Below are positions 46,501 through 55,854 of a stretch of 64,000 nt of DNA, in pieces. This stretch comes from Acheta domesticus (taxonomy: Eukaryota > Arthropoda > Insecta > Orthoptera > Gryllidae), in contig JAHLJT010000631.1 in the NCBI GenBank assembly GCA_031308135.1, forward strand, positions 192,292,281 through 192,356,280. The letters are read 5' to 3'. Positions within the stretch are counted from its first letter, which is position 1. Every line of letters begins with the position of its first letter. The notes under the pieces were generated by a model. It worked only from the letters and a program-made list of their open reading frames with translations. It did no database searches and was not told the DNA's origin. Position numbers and translations under genes: made by a program.

Positions 46501-49500
46501 ACTTTTTTAATTGAATTAACTCCGTACATAAATTATACGAATACTACTATTTTTAAACATATCTTTTTTAAGGAGCTATTTTTAGAACAAATTTTCTTTC
46601 AATATAAAAATTTCTATTTTTAATATAGTATTTTTGCAAACTTATTTTTTGTTATTATTATCAATTTTTTAAAATACCGAGAGTCCTCCCAAAATGGGAC
46701 TAGTACCGCTTAGACCGTCCCCTGACACTCACGAGAAAATTTAAAGACAAAAATTGGAGTCGTTTTTGAGACAATAACTGTTAAACATTTGCCTATAATT
46801 CACGCAAAATAATGCACAAACTACTCAATTTGAAAAAAATTGTACGTTAATGTTTGAAGACCTGTCTTTGAACAATAGATTCCAATAAGAAAATAATCTC
46901 AACCTTAAATATTGTAGTTGTACAAAGATCCCAAGAACACTGAAATATTGCATTTGTCGAAAAGTCAGAAATTAGACCCACGCGATTTTTTAAAGAGTTC
47001 TTTACATTATCCGAATATAACGTTTATTCAAACAATTTGAAGCCTTTTTGAGAAAAGTTTGAATATGTTGTTGAGCTGTTATGTAAAGTACGCTCAAACT
47101 CAAAATATCTATTTCAAACTCGCAGGATCTTGAGTTCGATCAGATCGATCGGGGTACATCTATTCTGGAGAGAATTGGCTAAACAGTTTAGGCGGTTGTC
47201 TTGACCACAGACAGGTGGACAGACAGACAAAACTACTCACAGTATCTAAAAAATTGAACAAGACCTTATTTCAAGATCGTCTTTAAGAAATAGATTTCAT
47301 TAAGGAAAAAAATCTATCTTCAATATTACAGTTGTAGGACTACGGCCCCAAAAAGTACCTTTGCAATTTTAAAACAATTTTAAAACTTTATGTAAAGTAC
47401 CCTCAAAATAAAAATGCTCTTTTGAAATTCCCACAGCCTCGAGTTCGATCAGATCGATCGGGGAATATTAATTTTGGAAATAATCAGCTGAACGGTTTAA
47501 GCGCTAGCGTTGACTGCATGCGTACACGCAGACATTTTCCCTTCTATCGATTTTTCGGTATCAAGTACCTACAAAACAAGGATTGTCTATCCAATGTATT
47601 GGAGGAATTAATTTACTACATAAAGGAACACTACTTTTACTTTTTTATTATCAGGGCCCGGTAATAAGTGTTTTTCTGTCAAAAAGCACCTATTTTTCCC
47701 CGCAGCATTATCCCGCAGCACTTTCTCTATACTGCGTAATCAGTATGCGAGAAAGTAAGAATTCATCACTGCATTCGTGAGGTTAAGCCACGTCTTCACT
47801 TTGTCGCCATGATTTTCAGCGATAAAGAATGCCACTCTTATAAGAAGCCTACTATCGGCTAATGTAATTGCCAGTGGACTGTAGGCAGATGGCCTGTAGA
47901 CACCAATATTATCACTTACCTTTACGATAGATTTCGAAGGACCAACGCAATTTCAGGCTAATGCGCAAGCCTTTTCCTAAAATTGATGAAATTCACAGGA
48001 GATGTTGCTATTTATATTGAGATAATCAGCATAACTGAGCATAATGCAAAAAATGAAGGAGATCAATTGGACGCATTCTCTGGTAAGAGAAAGTAATGAT
48101 TTATAATTGCACCGTGGATTTTTACATGAAGTTAATAGAATCGAGACAAATAATCATTGAACTTATGGTTGAAAAAAACAAAGACTGAACGTGTTCATCA
48201 TGGTTTATGACCTGAATTGAGAAGAGTGTGCAAAAGAACACACAATCTGCTTGATGTTGAGTGTAGTAACATGTAGGAGACGTCACGGGATGGGCGTCGA
48301 TCTCAGACCAGCTATGAGGGTACGGAAGTGACCTTGGGAGCGAAGCTTGCACTGGGCGGCGGTGAGCGCGATGCATCGTGAGGCGACACTAAATCAATTT
48401 TATGCAATAGTCTTGCGCACAAACAGAAGTTGTAAAACACTGGTAATATGAACACGAGCAGGACTGGCGTCACTACACTCTTATCTTCCAGCATACAAAC
48501 ATGATTATTGCAGTTTGAAGAGCGTGCTATGTATCACAGAACATGTTACCACGAGCACCGTTTAACAGTCAAATAGCGTGAATTTTACAAATTGTTTTTG
48601 TCGTTGGCATTATGTGCAGCTGCGTCAACATGTCACAACAGAAATAATGATGTAGCTAATTAACGTACTACAGTTAGTTTGAAGATACATTGTGAAATAC
48701 ACAGCTTGCTAGACGATAGTACATGTGTTTGCATGACTTTAGCTTTAGAATATCACTTTTCATGACTCGTACTTGATACCAATATGATACGTGATAGTAC
48801 TTGGGGAGCACATCATAATGAAACAGATTTATAGAATTAACATACTATGGATTGTTTAAGTGGCACAAATTGTGCAATGGACACCATGGCCGCCTCTCGC
48901 GTGTTGCAAAGACGCGGTGATCTGTCTTTCCCGTCTCTTGGTGCATTTTCCTACTAATTTAAAAGCACATGTATATCCTAAACAAGAAGACTTTAATTAA
49001 ACATAAAATATTTAAACAGACAAAACAAATTTAAAAAACGATAATTTGGGGCCAGTAAAACATGCCCCTATGTCATATAACATTGTGAATTCCGCTTTCT
49101 CTCAAAAAAGAAAAAAGCTTTGAGAGCACGGAATCGTCATCTCCGAGCACCTCTCGTAGAGATTTGCCCAGAGCATGTCTACGTCGGCTGCCATCAAATC
49201 TCAAACAATGCAGGAGGACGTGTTCCACAGAGAGAGCCGCCCTGCATGAGTCACAGGTAGTAGAAGAGAATTTAAAGCCTGTTGACGTACTCCATTCGTG
49301 GAGCTTGTTGAGCACAATATGGAGTTGCCTCTGGATCACACTGATGCTGCTGGAGGAACAGAAGATGGCATAGTCATCCACAAATAACGATGCCTTAACA
49401 GATTCTCGTACAGTCGACGCTATACCATTGATGGCGATGGCAAACAGAGTGACACTCAGAACTGATCCTTGGGGGATACCATTTTCAAGGGGGTGACTAC

Positions 49501-52500
49501 GAGAAAGTCTATCACCCACACGAACACGGAAGGATCTATTCAAAAGGAACTTTTGGAGGAATAGCGGAAGCTTCCCCCTAAATCCCCAAGAGTGCAGGGT
49601 TTGCAGAATGCCGTACCTCCAGGTGGTGTCGTAGGCCTTTTCTATATCAAATAATATATCCATTAGATGTTGTTTCAAGACGAACGATGTAGAGATAGCT
49701 GTTACCAGCGAGACGAGGTGGTCTAAGGTAGAACGTCTAAACCCGCTTTGGATTGGCGTCAACAGATTTTTATGCTCCAAGGTCCAGGCTAGACGCTGAT
49801 TCACCATGCGTTCCAGCACTTTGCATACACAGCTTGTGAGGGAAATAGGTCGATAACTTGATGGCAGTGATTGATCTTTCCCTACTTTGGGAACTGGGAC
49901 GATGATAGCTTCTCGCCACACGGTAGGAATAGTATGCTCTTCCCAGATACGGTTATAGAGCCGCAGAAGAAATTCCATGGCAGTTTCGGGAAGACCTTGC
50001 AACATTAAGTTGTGGATTTCGTCTGGACCTGGAGTGGTTCTTTTGGCAAGCTTCAGAGCAGAACGCATTTCATACATAGAGAAAGGGGTATTATAATCCT
50101 CATGTGCTCTACTCGAAAAATCCAAAGCGCGATTTTCCATTCTTTCTTTAAACGAAAGGAAGTTTGGAGAGTAGTTTGCCGAACTCGACATCTTCTCATA
50201 GTGAGTGGCAAGTTCCTCTACAACGGCGTCTCGATCTGTGATTATCTGACCATTTTTTCTAAGACCTGGCACTGAGTATGAGGAAGGGTACCCTTTAATT
50301 AGACGCACCTTCCTCCATACTAGACGTGGTGGCGTGTGGCAATTCAAGGAGGACACGTATGCCTTCCATGATGCATTCTTGCTTTCTGGTTCTCCTCGTC
50401 TTAGCTCTGCACCTCTTGTAATCAATAAGGTTATCCGCGGTTGAATAATGTTTAAGTCGAGCCAACGCTTTCTTTCGAGCACCGACAGCCCTTGAGCAAT
50501 CCAAGTTCCACCACGGGACAAAGGGGTGTCACGAATTACCGGTCGACTTGGGGATTGCAGTGCCCGCAGCTTGCAGTGTTAAAATGAGCTGCCATATCCT
50601 CTACACTAACAAATTCACCCTCTGATAGATTCACATTCGCTTGGAATGTCGGCCAGTCAGCACGAATGACACACCATTGAGGGGGGCGCGCTAAACCACG
50701 CGCAGGTCAATCAATGTGGACGATAATGCGATAGTGGTCGCTACCGTATAGGTCGTCTATGATGGACCATTGCAGGTCGGTTGAAAGAGAAGGGCTGTAA
50801 AGAACTAAATCAATACACGTGCTCGAGTTTGTGGCGACGGCAAAATGAGTTGCTTCACCAGAGTTCAGAATAACCAAATTCGCTGTGTCTATTACTGATT
50901 CAAAGATATTGCCTCTCGGACACGTGCGGGAAGAGCCCCAGAGAGGACTGTGGGCATTCACATCGCCGACTATCATAAATGGAGAAGGCAGTTGATTTAT
51001 CAACCCTAAGAGTTGGTCTGCTGATATAGTCAGACATGGAGGTAGATGTTGCACACAGTAAGTGTGAGGGATGGGAGGTGCACCTGCACACATACTGTTT
51101 GTAAGTCAGTCTGAAGAGGTACCTCTGTAGATAGCAGCGAATATGCACCAGTGAAGCAACTCCGCCATGAGCGCGGAGACCATCATCCACATCGAACCTG
51201 TACGAAGAAAATCCGCGAAAAGATAGAGGACGAAGTGGGGTAAGGTGAGTCTCTTGAAGACAAATCACCAGAGGATTGTGACGGGACAACAACAGTTTAA
51301 AGTCGTCCTGTCGCGAGGAGAAACCATTTGCGTTCCATGACATTAGAGCCATGGTAGAATTAGCTTTCTTTTTTCTTCCGACGTTGGGAGCCGGATGCAC
51401 GAGACTCCTCCCCAACGGGAGCCTCCCCCAAAACAGAAACCTCCTGGGCATTGCCACGGGGGCTGGAAGCTCGCTCAGAGCTAGTTTCAGAAGTGGTAGT
51501 CGGTCGCGCCTTCGAAGGTCCTTTTATGTTGGGGTTTGGTGTCCGTCTGACATCAACTTCCGTCGATACAGTTTTTGTTATCGATTTCGTGGACTGTTCT
51601 AGTTGGACTTTTTTGTGAACCTTATATTTTGTGGGGATTATTATTCTCCCACCCTCTAGGGGAGATGTATCCCCAGGGAGGTCTACTGGTGACACTTGTC
51701 AACTAAAACTCACAACTTGCGGGGCAGCGCGTTCTGTTTGGCAGCCCGCTGCTACCCTCTGAGATTTCGCTTCCACAGTGTCAGAGAACGAGCGCGAGAG
51801 ATCAACTGGGTTCCTCGCATGGAATCGACGTTTGGCTTCAGGGAAAGACACTTTTTCCACGACTCCTATATTTTGGCTATCACGCTCTCGCTAAAGGGTG
51901 GGGCATTGATTATAATTTGCCGGGTGGTCACCTTCGCAGTTTACGCAATGCGGTGTAGTGGTGCAAGGTCCAAGTTCGTGAGTTGGTTTACCACACTTAC
52001 CGCACACTGGGGTATCTGTCATGCACCGCTGTTGTGTATGGCCGAATCGCTGGCACTTGAAGCACCGCAAAGGATTCGGCACATATTGTCGCACGCGGAG
52101 GTTATAAAAACCACACGAGATATTCCGAGGCCAAGTAGGGAGGTTGAATGTTAGGATAAGAGTGGAAGTGGGGATTTCTCGCCCATGCTCCCTCCTCTTA
52201 ATTCTATAAACAGCTGTCACACCCTGACTCTTGAAGAAGGCAACCAGATCTTCCTCACCCTCTGTTGAGAAGTCGACATGATTGACCACTCCCTTACAAA
52301 GATTGAGTGTTGGGTGAGTGGTCACCTCCACCTGGAGGCCGGCAATCTGCTTCGTCTTCATAATTCTATCGATCTATTCATCTGTTAGCGCTTCAAAAAG
52401 AATGGTGCCATTCCTTTGTCGCACTACGGCTTGCAATTTTCCATATTTTTCCTATATTGCTCGCGCCAAACGCACAGCACTAACCATTTTAAATGATTGT

Positions 52501-54389
52501 CCTTCCTCAGTGTATGCCATGAGGAGTAATCTAGGTTGCTTTGATCTATCTTCATCATTCAAGAAGAAACTATTCAAATCAATGTTTCTTTCCGGACATC
52601 TCCTCTTCCTTGCGGAAGAGGGCGGGGGAGAGGGTTTAGTTTCCATAAAGATGGATCAGGTTCATCCTCGTGGTCCCCACCCACCACGGAGCCCAACAAG
52701 GGGACACTCCATTTGAGTGCCAGGGTTGCCACGAGGATATAGTGGGGGAATAACACAGCGCTGCACCACCGTGTATCCCCCAGCTCACCCTGGAGTTCAG
52801 TACAAGACCTAGTCCAAGCCGACTGATCGGGAGTGGGTTAGCTCCCGACCACCCGTCTAGAAGAGTCCGAGGCCAAAGCAAGCGTATTGAGGCCTACAGG
52901 GAATGTTCCCAAAAATACGTACACAACGTATCCCTCAGTGCAAGCCGAACGTAGCACAAGGTGAGTGTTTGGGAAACAAACAGACCCCTCAACCGCCAGG
53001 ACACACATTCCCTCCGACACGGGTCGCCATGCACGGGAAACACATGGGTGGGCGTTCAGCATACAGAGAAGGCCAGTGAGGAAGAAAAAGGAGTAAAAAG
53101 AATGTACGTCACATTAAATGAAAAGCAAGACGATGAAAAAATGGAGAAAGGAACACTTGAGAGCCTTCTCTGCATCCCCCCGTCAGGACGTGGACCAACC
53201 CACCTCAAGGGGAGTCTTTGGGATTTCACAAACAATATGTGAAGCTTCTTCCTCATCCTTATTCTTTTTAGATTTCTTCTCCTTCTTTTTAGATTTCTTC
53301 TTATGATAGGGCGCCATCCCGAGGCGAATGTAAACTTCCATCATCCCCATAATTTGCTTTTGAAGCCACGGCATACTGTATATGCGACCGATCATATTGT
53401 GCTCCTGGACCCTCCTCTATCAATGCCTTGCGTAGGCCGAGGCCGCCACCACCACCCCGCCACCGCCGTGACCAAGTGAACAAGCCCACTGTGAGCGAAC
53501 GGAGGACGCTCGAGGGCATTGTACTCGAGGCTGAAATGCTCGAGAGAGTACGACCGAGGGAATGGCACGCTCTGCCGATCTCTAGTACAGACACTAAATA
53601 ATTTATGTAGAAAGACGAAGTTGTGTTAAATTCAAATGGAAGCAGTAATTCACAGGAGAATATCTGAGTAAGCAAGGCATTGAGAAACTAATAGATATCG
53701 GGCGAATGATGAATTGTGTTATAAATACAGAAATAAAGTTAGGTTTAGTCGGCCCCGTGGCCGAGATCGTTAAAGCAGTAGTGCCGTAGTGATCCCGTAC
53801 CGTGGGGTCGCGGGTTCGAGTCCCACCACGGGTATGGTTGTATGTGTTCGTCCTTTCAGCTTTTACTAGTTGATGCGACCTTACATAACAAAAAAGACAG
53901 GTTTATATGGTATTGTTATAGTTGCTATTTGAGTTTTTCGTAGTGTTAACAGTGGAGCTGCGAGATTGGGTAAAATGTATAACTTGTTAAAGCAAATTAT
54001 ATTTCGGAACGATTAACATGTTTTTATTCAAGTAGTTTAAAATATTGATAAGAAAAATTTTACGATAACTTTCACAAATTGAAATCTCGGATGGGCAAGT
54101 CTTACGTACGATTATATTACGTATTATAAAATTTTATTAGACCAACTTCAGGGGAGTAATGATAAATTGTGAACTAGTAATAAAATACTTAGTTGAGTCG
54201 GGGCCGGAAAAACATATAGCTCGCTAATTAAATAAGTATGTAAAATTTAGTATAAGAGAGGAATCGCGGGTCTCAATAGGCCATTGAAATTCCCTCATTT
54301 AATTTTCTAGATAGACGCTCACTAACTAGAATTGTTTCTACTTACCATCTTTCTTGACGCCTTGGTAGTTGTCACTTCAGGCTCGATTT
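34375..54389 (-). CDS. Inter-alpha-trypsin inhibitor heavy chain-like protein, copy A (11 exons found)
   Basis: Exons on the minus strand, 5' to 3': 54346-54389, 45064-45221, 37500-37750, 37293-37428, 37102-37197, 36798-36965, 36226-36433, 35374-35747, 35071-35298, 34793-34998, 34375-34525. Phases agree at almost every junction. Domains: VIT (exons 2-4) and VWA (exons 6-8), with all MIDAS elements: DVSGS, the Thr of ATHMYEGL, and LTDGQP. ITIH proteins are secreted matrix or plasma proteins; the insect role is not defined by this sequence. About 670 codons are seen. The signal peptide exon is missing, and no ITI C-terminal domain is recognisable. Two GC-rich exons (37500-37750 and 37293-37428) have lengths off by one base, which would break the frame and may be assembly errors. 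Confidence 0.85.
34793..34998 (-). CDS. ITIH copy A exon after VWA
   Basis: VRQLLERADGGDAQAKERAR, then ELALRYAFVTSVTSLVVVKP. The RELALRYxFVTxxTSLVVV segment follows the VWA domain in ITIH proteins. The donor is GTTAGG, or GTGGAG six bases earlier; both keep the phase. Confidence 0.8.
35071..35298 (-). CDS. ITIH copy A exon, GC-rich linker
   Basis: 76 codons, phase 0 at both ends: VEASSLTQAAFPVLLAGAEL, a Gly/Ala-rich insertion, then AAAVQRLEPQQASFVERLWA. ERLWAY is a conserved ITIH element. The long GGGGGG-type stretch (GC-rich, low complexity) is unusual for the family. Confidence 0.8.
35374..35747 (-). CDS. ITIH copy A exon, C-terminal half of VWA
   Basis: ATHMYEGLQAAYAAVRAGRQ carries the MIDAS Thr. 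VILLTDGQPN carries the MIDAS Asp. SLAFGRDADLNLLKQLSLRG and the YEAADAALQLRNFYRRVASP segment are typical ITIH VWA. Donor GTGAGC. The first two bases complete a codon from the exon at 36226. The long plus-strand open frame here (35389-35841) is a GC-composition shadow. Confidence 0.9.
36226..36433 (-). CDS. ITIH copy A exon, middle of VWA
   Basis: VREAIAAILSELRESDTFSL, LLTFSTHTFVW, then PEMIVEAQEAVSLLRDQA. The donor GTAGGT at 36225 leaves one base, in phase with the next exon. Reading on past it gives a longer but non-homologous frame. Confidence 0.9.
36798..36965 (-). CDS. ITIH copy A exon, start of VWA with DxSxS
   Basis: LQYDVDHSAASQLLVADGGY, FVHFFSLPDGELPPMPKHAV, then FLLDVSGSMEGRKIEQ: the transition from the VIT-linked region to the VWA domain, with the DVSGS metal site intact. 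56 codons, phase 0 at both ends. Confidence 0.92.
37102..37197 (-). CDS. ITIH copy A exon between VIT and VWA
   Basis: 32 codons, RLAPGEALVRWKPDEEAQRQ then LASGEGLQGLLE, phase 0 at both ends if the acceptor is GAAAG at 37198. Using the stronger-looking CAG seven bases upstream would put the exon out of frame. Confidence 0.8.
37293..37428 (-). CDS. ITIH copy A exon, frame off by one base
   Basis: VVQRLLVEARVRDSAT, then in another frame TLVRVAKLRAADSEVDAAAE and GPDDPLAT. The length of 136 is one more than 45 codons. Relative to copy B, the surplus base lies in GCCACCTCTGACG. Copy B has its own, different extra base here. Confidence 0.75.
37500..37750 (-). CDS. ITIH copy A exon, second half of VIT
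   Basis: VGGRVYPARIEGREEARAEY, then AHVQLSARHANLFTVALNVA and FNLTYEQLLAREQGRYRLRL: classic VIT. With acceptor CCTTAG the incoming phase is off by one. An alternative GAG acceptor 22 bases upstream (37773) restores the phase but adds about eight non-homologous residues. Confidence 0.85.
37878..38171 (+). mobile_element. tRNA-derived SINE with 11-bp target duplication
   Basis: Head with an A-box-like GGATAGCTGTTGGTCAGCG and B box GGTTCAATTCC (37930-37940). The tail is ACATTCGTACATACGTAT. The direct repeat TACATTGGTCA flanks it at 37867-37877 and 38172-38182. It lies in the 7.3-kb intron of ITIH copy A, opposite to the gene. Confidence 0.85.
38183..39229. other. Intronic DNA, nothing recognised
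   Basis: AT-rich with no repeat ends or domains seen. Confidence 0.4.
39230..40126. mobile_element. Tigger/pogo-like DNA transposon, deleted
   Basis: Ends CAGTAAAATCTGT (left) and ACAGATTTTACTG (right) are perfect 13-bp inverted repeats with weaker homology beyond (TCGGAAGC against CCGGAACC). TA is present on both sides (39228-39229 and 40127-40128). CAGT-starting ends with CCGGAACC-type subterminal repeats and a TA duplication are typical of Tigger elements. The 897-bp length is too short for a full transposase. The minus-strand open frame 39445-39825 may be a transposase tail but is not convincing. Confidence 0.75.
40129..42060. other. Intronic DNA, nothing recognised
   Basis: Includes opposing short open frames at 41187-41637 without known domains. 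Confidence 0.4.
42064..42210 (+). mobile_element. Hairpin-ended repeat, isolated 5' end
   Basis: AACTAGTGGTGCTACAGAAT and GGCACAGACTTTCCCGTATT match the HER 5' terminus, followed by GCTAGCTAT...GCCAGCTGCCAGCTATC. The copy stops after about 140 bp. Confidence 0.7.
42520..43672 (-). pseudogene. Crypton-type tyrosine recombinase, broken
   Basis: The minus strand encodes MDLSREIVEEVAKAENPM (ATG 43670-43672), a core-binding region (STLWCTYSKLKEMLKIKENI, DIGTFHKVSLLMKH, about 43400-43300), FGACRR-like GACRRVELYN (about 43090), then GHSFRRTSATFLADNGGDIT and RHGGWRSTSVA (about 42790-42680). After a one-base frameshift come YIEESVNNKIQIANKIL and a stop at 42520. The His-x-x-Arg, His/Trp and Tyr residues of tyrosine recombinases are all present across frames. 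Cryptons are DNA transposons that use this enzyme. Several stops and frameshifts break the gene. The gene lies inside an ITIH copy A intron. Confidence 0.85.
43985..44697 (+). mobile_element. Hairpin-ended repeat, deleted copy with 3' hairpin
   Basis: Interior phrase TTTCGGTTTCCTATTGATAG, then AATCAGATCGACCGGG, a long (GGACAGAC/GGACGGAC)n run at 44398-44455, and the 3' hairpin ACTGTCCCTATAC...GTATACGGGAAAGT ending at 44693. Confidence 0.7.
44765..45012 (+). mobile_element. Hairpin-ended repeat, 3' end fragment
   Basis: GCGCTAGCGTTGACCA, then TTATCCACTTTTTCGTTACC and the hairpin ACTTTCCCTTC...GAAAGT (about 44972-45005). It ends about 50 bp from an ITIH splice donor. Confidence 0.6.
45064..45221 (-). 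CDS. ITIH copy A exon, first half of VIT
   Basis: RPDIRILEIRTDVHHRYART, then EVYSVVLNPAEEAQEVIFKT and VLPDEAFVSSFA. Acceptor CTCTACAG, donor GTGAGT. 158 nt, phase 0 to 2, exactly as exon 29441-29598 of copy B. VLPDxAFxSxF is the VIT signature. Confidence 0.92.
45660..45900 (+). mobile_element. Hairpin-ended repeat interior fragment
   Basis: Contains CATTTTAGCCTAGGAAG.AGCCGAAAAAATT, TGGCGCCATTTCTTGAAAAT and GGGGCTTCATGTAAAGTACCC-like phrases of the HER interior. Confidence 0.5.
46690..47757 (+). mobile_element. Hairpin-ended repeat, rearranged copy with 3' hairpin
   Basis: It holds interior units, then the AGATCGATCGGGG...CAGTTTAGGCG...GACAGACAGAC block twice (about 47140-47230 and 47448-47530), and ends in the hairpin ACTTTCTCTATACTG...CAGTATGCGAGAAAGT (47718-47755). 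Confidence 0.65.
47758..49019. other. Intronic DNA, nothing recognised
   Basis: No gene or element end was identified. Confidence 0.4.
49073..50521 (-). pseudogene. LINE ORF2 part: reverse transcriptase with internal deletion
   Basis: An uninterrupted 482-codon frame. RT fingers and palm are clear: TPGPDEIHNLML, SSYRPISLTSCVCKVLERMV, SGFRRSTLDH, FDIEKAYDTTW, ENGIPQGSVLS and the catalytic FVDDY box (usually FADD). After GFKFSS (about 49265) it jumps straight to a C-terminal zinc motif, C-x2-C...H-x4-C (CDSCRAALSVEHVLLHC). The RT thumb and any RNase H between them have been deleted without breaking the frame. Confidence 0.85.
50707..51352 (-). pseudogene. LINE ORF2 part: AP-like endonuclease
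   Basis: ATG at 51350-51352 opens MALMSWNANGFSSRQDDFKL, with SWNANG, then VICLQETHL (catalytic Glu), and in a shifted frame PFMIVGDVNAHSPLWGSS and the GSDHY box (SDH catalytic pair). These are the sequential motifs of LINE apurinic-type endonucleases, which nick target DNA. A frameshift lies near 51100; a compensating one occurs before the RT. Confidence 0.85.
51360..52646 (-). pseudogene. LINE ORF1 (gag-like, three zinc knuckles) with four in-frame stops
   Basis: One frame runs 429 codons from METKPSPPPSSARKRRCPER to RRKKKES and its stop. It is interrupted only by nonsense codons: TAG after RLARAI, TAG in LTDE-IDRIM, TAG after NQCPTL, and TGA before QVSPVDL. It contains an RRM-like region (about 52360-52150) and zinc knuckles CFKCQRFGHTQQRC, CGKCGKPTHELGPC and CVNCEGDHPANYNQC. 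Such proteins bind LINE RNA. There are no frameshifts, only stops, so decay is slight. Confidence 0.85.
52647..53600 (-). other. LINE 5' region
   Basis: GC-richer sequence upstream of ORF1, probably 5' UTR of the same element. It includes a Lys-rich open frame (53183-53395, KKKSKKKEKKSKKNK) and CTCGAG-rich DNA near 53510. No promoter motif was recognised. The 5' boundary is approximate. Confidence 0.5.
53751..53880 (+). mobile_element. tRNA(Ser)-like SINE head or tRNA pseudogene
   Basis: TGGCCGAGATCGTTAAAGC serves as A box and GGTTCGAGTCC (53813-53823) as B box. CCCCGTG at 53753 nearly pairs with CACGGGT at about 53828, like an acceptor stem. A long variable region (CGTGGGGTCGCG) suggests Ser-type origin. 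The T stem has a mismatch, and there is no convincing anticodon arm, so a working tRNA gene is unlikely. Confidence 0.55.
54346..54389 (-). CDS. ITIH copy A, first exon found (pre-VIT linker)
   Basis: Acceptor TCACTTTTCAG and donor GTAAGT bound 44 nt reading (x)IEPEVTTTKASRKM, ending in phase 0, as the VIT exon at 45221 requires. The first two bases belong to a split codon, so at least one more 5' exon (signal peptide) must exist beyond; I did not find it. Confidence 0.65.
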
Positions 54390-54759
54390 CTGAAAAGTGA
54401 ATTTTTAATGAAAAGCAAGTTCGACAAGAAATTAATCGCTGACTTCCGTAAGGGACCTGAGTCAAATTTTATGATTGTCGGCAAATTGAAAAAACTTTCT
54501 GGACACTTCACTATTCGTCATAAAAATCTAAAAAGAAATATATGTTGTATATCTGTGGTATATTAAATTCGACACTTAAAAATACATTTCATATTTCAAT
54601 ATTATATGTCTTAAACAATTAAAAACGAAATCTGACTCAAGACCCTTTTGACAGTCAACCCCAGTCCATTTTTAGGATATAATAAAAATGTATCAAAGCT
54701 TATTAATTTTTATTCAATACATGTTTTTGTCAAAATGTCTATTCTATGTTGGATTTTGT

Positions 54760-55260
54760 CAAACACTGGTCTTAATCTTCATTTTCTTTAGTGATTTCTA
54801 TTGTTCCCATCGCAAGATTTCGTTGTAAAATTCCTGGCGTTTATTTGGCACACGGCCATAGAATTTTCTTAGATCTGCTAATTGTGTGACCTTTATTGGT
54901 ACACTACTTCATGGATACTCTTTCTGATTATTTTAACACAATGCGATCAATTTTTCTGAAGTTCGGTGTTTGCGGTGTGTTAAATCACAAAATCTGATCT
55001 ATTCGCGGGCTTTTACACATTTTTTTAGTATTTACATATTTCAGATAGTGTAGTTCAGAGAGAGTATAATTCACTCTTTCTCCATGGGATAGTATATTTG
55101 TTTCATCAGAGACAACAGCTTTTTTGTATATTTTGGGCCATCAACAGGTAAAATTTACAATCATGACGGTTCGGCAAGTGTTACTGAACCTGGAGATTTT
55201 CTTAAGAAAATCCTCAATTGAGGCATTAACAATCAATTAATACAAAAACATTCCAGATTG
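54760..55260 (-). pseudogene. Degraded coding fragment, probably from a transposon
   Basis: The minus strand shows broken but protein-like pieces: KKAVVSDETNILSHGERVNY, TLSELHYLKYVN, and VTQLADLRKFYGRVPNKRQE followed by FYNEIL. These fall in shifting frames with stops. The family was not recognised. Confidence 0.35.
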
Positions 55261-55489
55261 CTAAGCAACATTCGCTTTAGTAAACTTGTAGCAAATATAC
55301 ATAAAGGATATCACTCAGCTGTTTCAATATTTCCAATGAAAAACTGTCAACGCCAACAAGATTGAGCAACCATTGAGGGTCAGAAAGTGCTTGAGTCACA
55401 GAGTGACGTGTCTTTTACCTCTCAACAACACAACTACCCGGGTAGGTTTTAGAGTTCTTGGAGGAGAACCACTTTTTCTGTATCAGAGG

Positions 55490-55605
55490 ACCCCAAAACG
55501 TGCATTTCCGTTGAAAGCTTGAAATCGATTTTCCGCAGCACTATATAACTTTCCCTATACTACGTATATTACTCCGTATATATGTACGTATACGGGAAAG
55601 TAAAA
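55490..55605 (+). mobile_element. Hairpin-ended repeat, 3' terminus only
   Basis: ACCCCAAAACGTGCATTTCCG, then TTCCGCAGCACTATATAACT and the hairpin ACTTTCCCTATAC...GTATACGGGAAAGT (about 55548-55602). The GGACCCCAAAA...TTCCGTT prelude is shared with the end at about 20537, defining a 3' subfamily. Confidence 0.7.
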
Positions 55606-55854
55606 TGACAAAAATAATGAAAAGGATGAAAGGACGAAAACGGCGAAAGCTCATGAAGTAACCAAGCTTCCGGAATGCTTTCAACATTGTTTCCACCATT
55701 TCCTTGTGATTTTGGGTTATTTTGGTTTCCCAAAAGTTTTAGTGAGCACAGTAAAAGAAACCCGCGCTCCTTTTTGAGTTGTAAGTCATTGAAGTGTTGA
55801 AGTCTTTGGGATATATGTGTTTTCTAATATCCGGCGCAGCAAAAACTCCCTCTA

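Larger units (their letters stand above)
49020..53600 (-). mobile_element. Jockey-superfamily LINE, nearly full length, inactive
   Basis: On the minus strand a GC-richer 5' region (53600-52647) is followed by ORF1 (52646-51360), a 7-bp gap, ORF2 starting at 51352 (endonuclease, then RT to 49073), and a short AT-rich 3' UTR. All of it lies in the 9.1-kb intron between the first two known exons of ITIH copy A, in the same orientation as that gene. ORF1 has in-frame stops. ORF2 has two frameshifts and lacks the RNase H region expected of its relatives. Exact termini and target duplication were not determined. Confidence 0.85.

Noticed and set aside
47930..47960. Possible ITIH exon at the GTAAGTG-like site (about 47920-47960, minus)
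   Set aside because: Encoded residues do not fit ITIH and no matching acceptor or phase was found.
53751..53830. Functional tRNA-Ser gene
   Set aside because: Mismatch in the T stem, imperfect acceptor, and no clear anticodon arm; better read as a SINE head.
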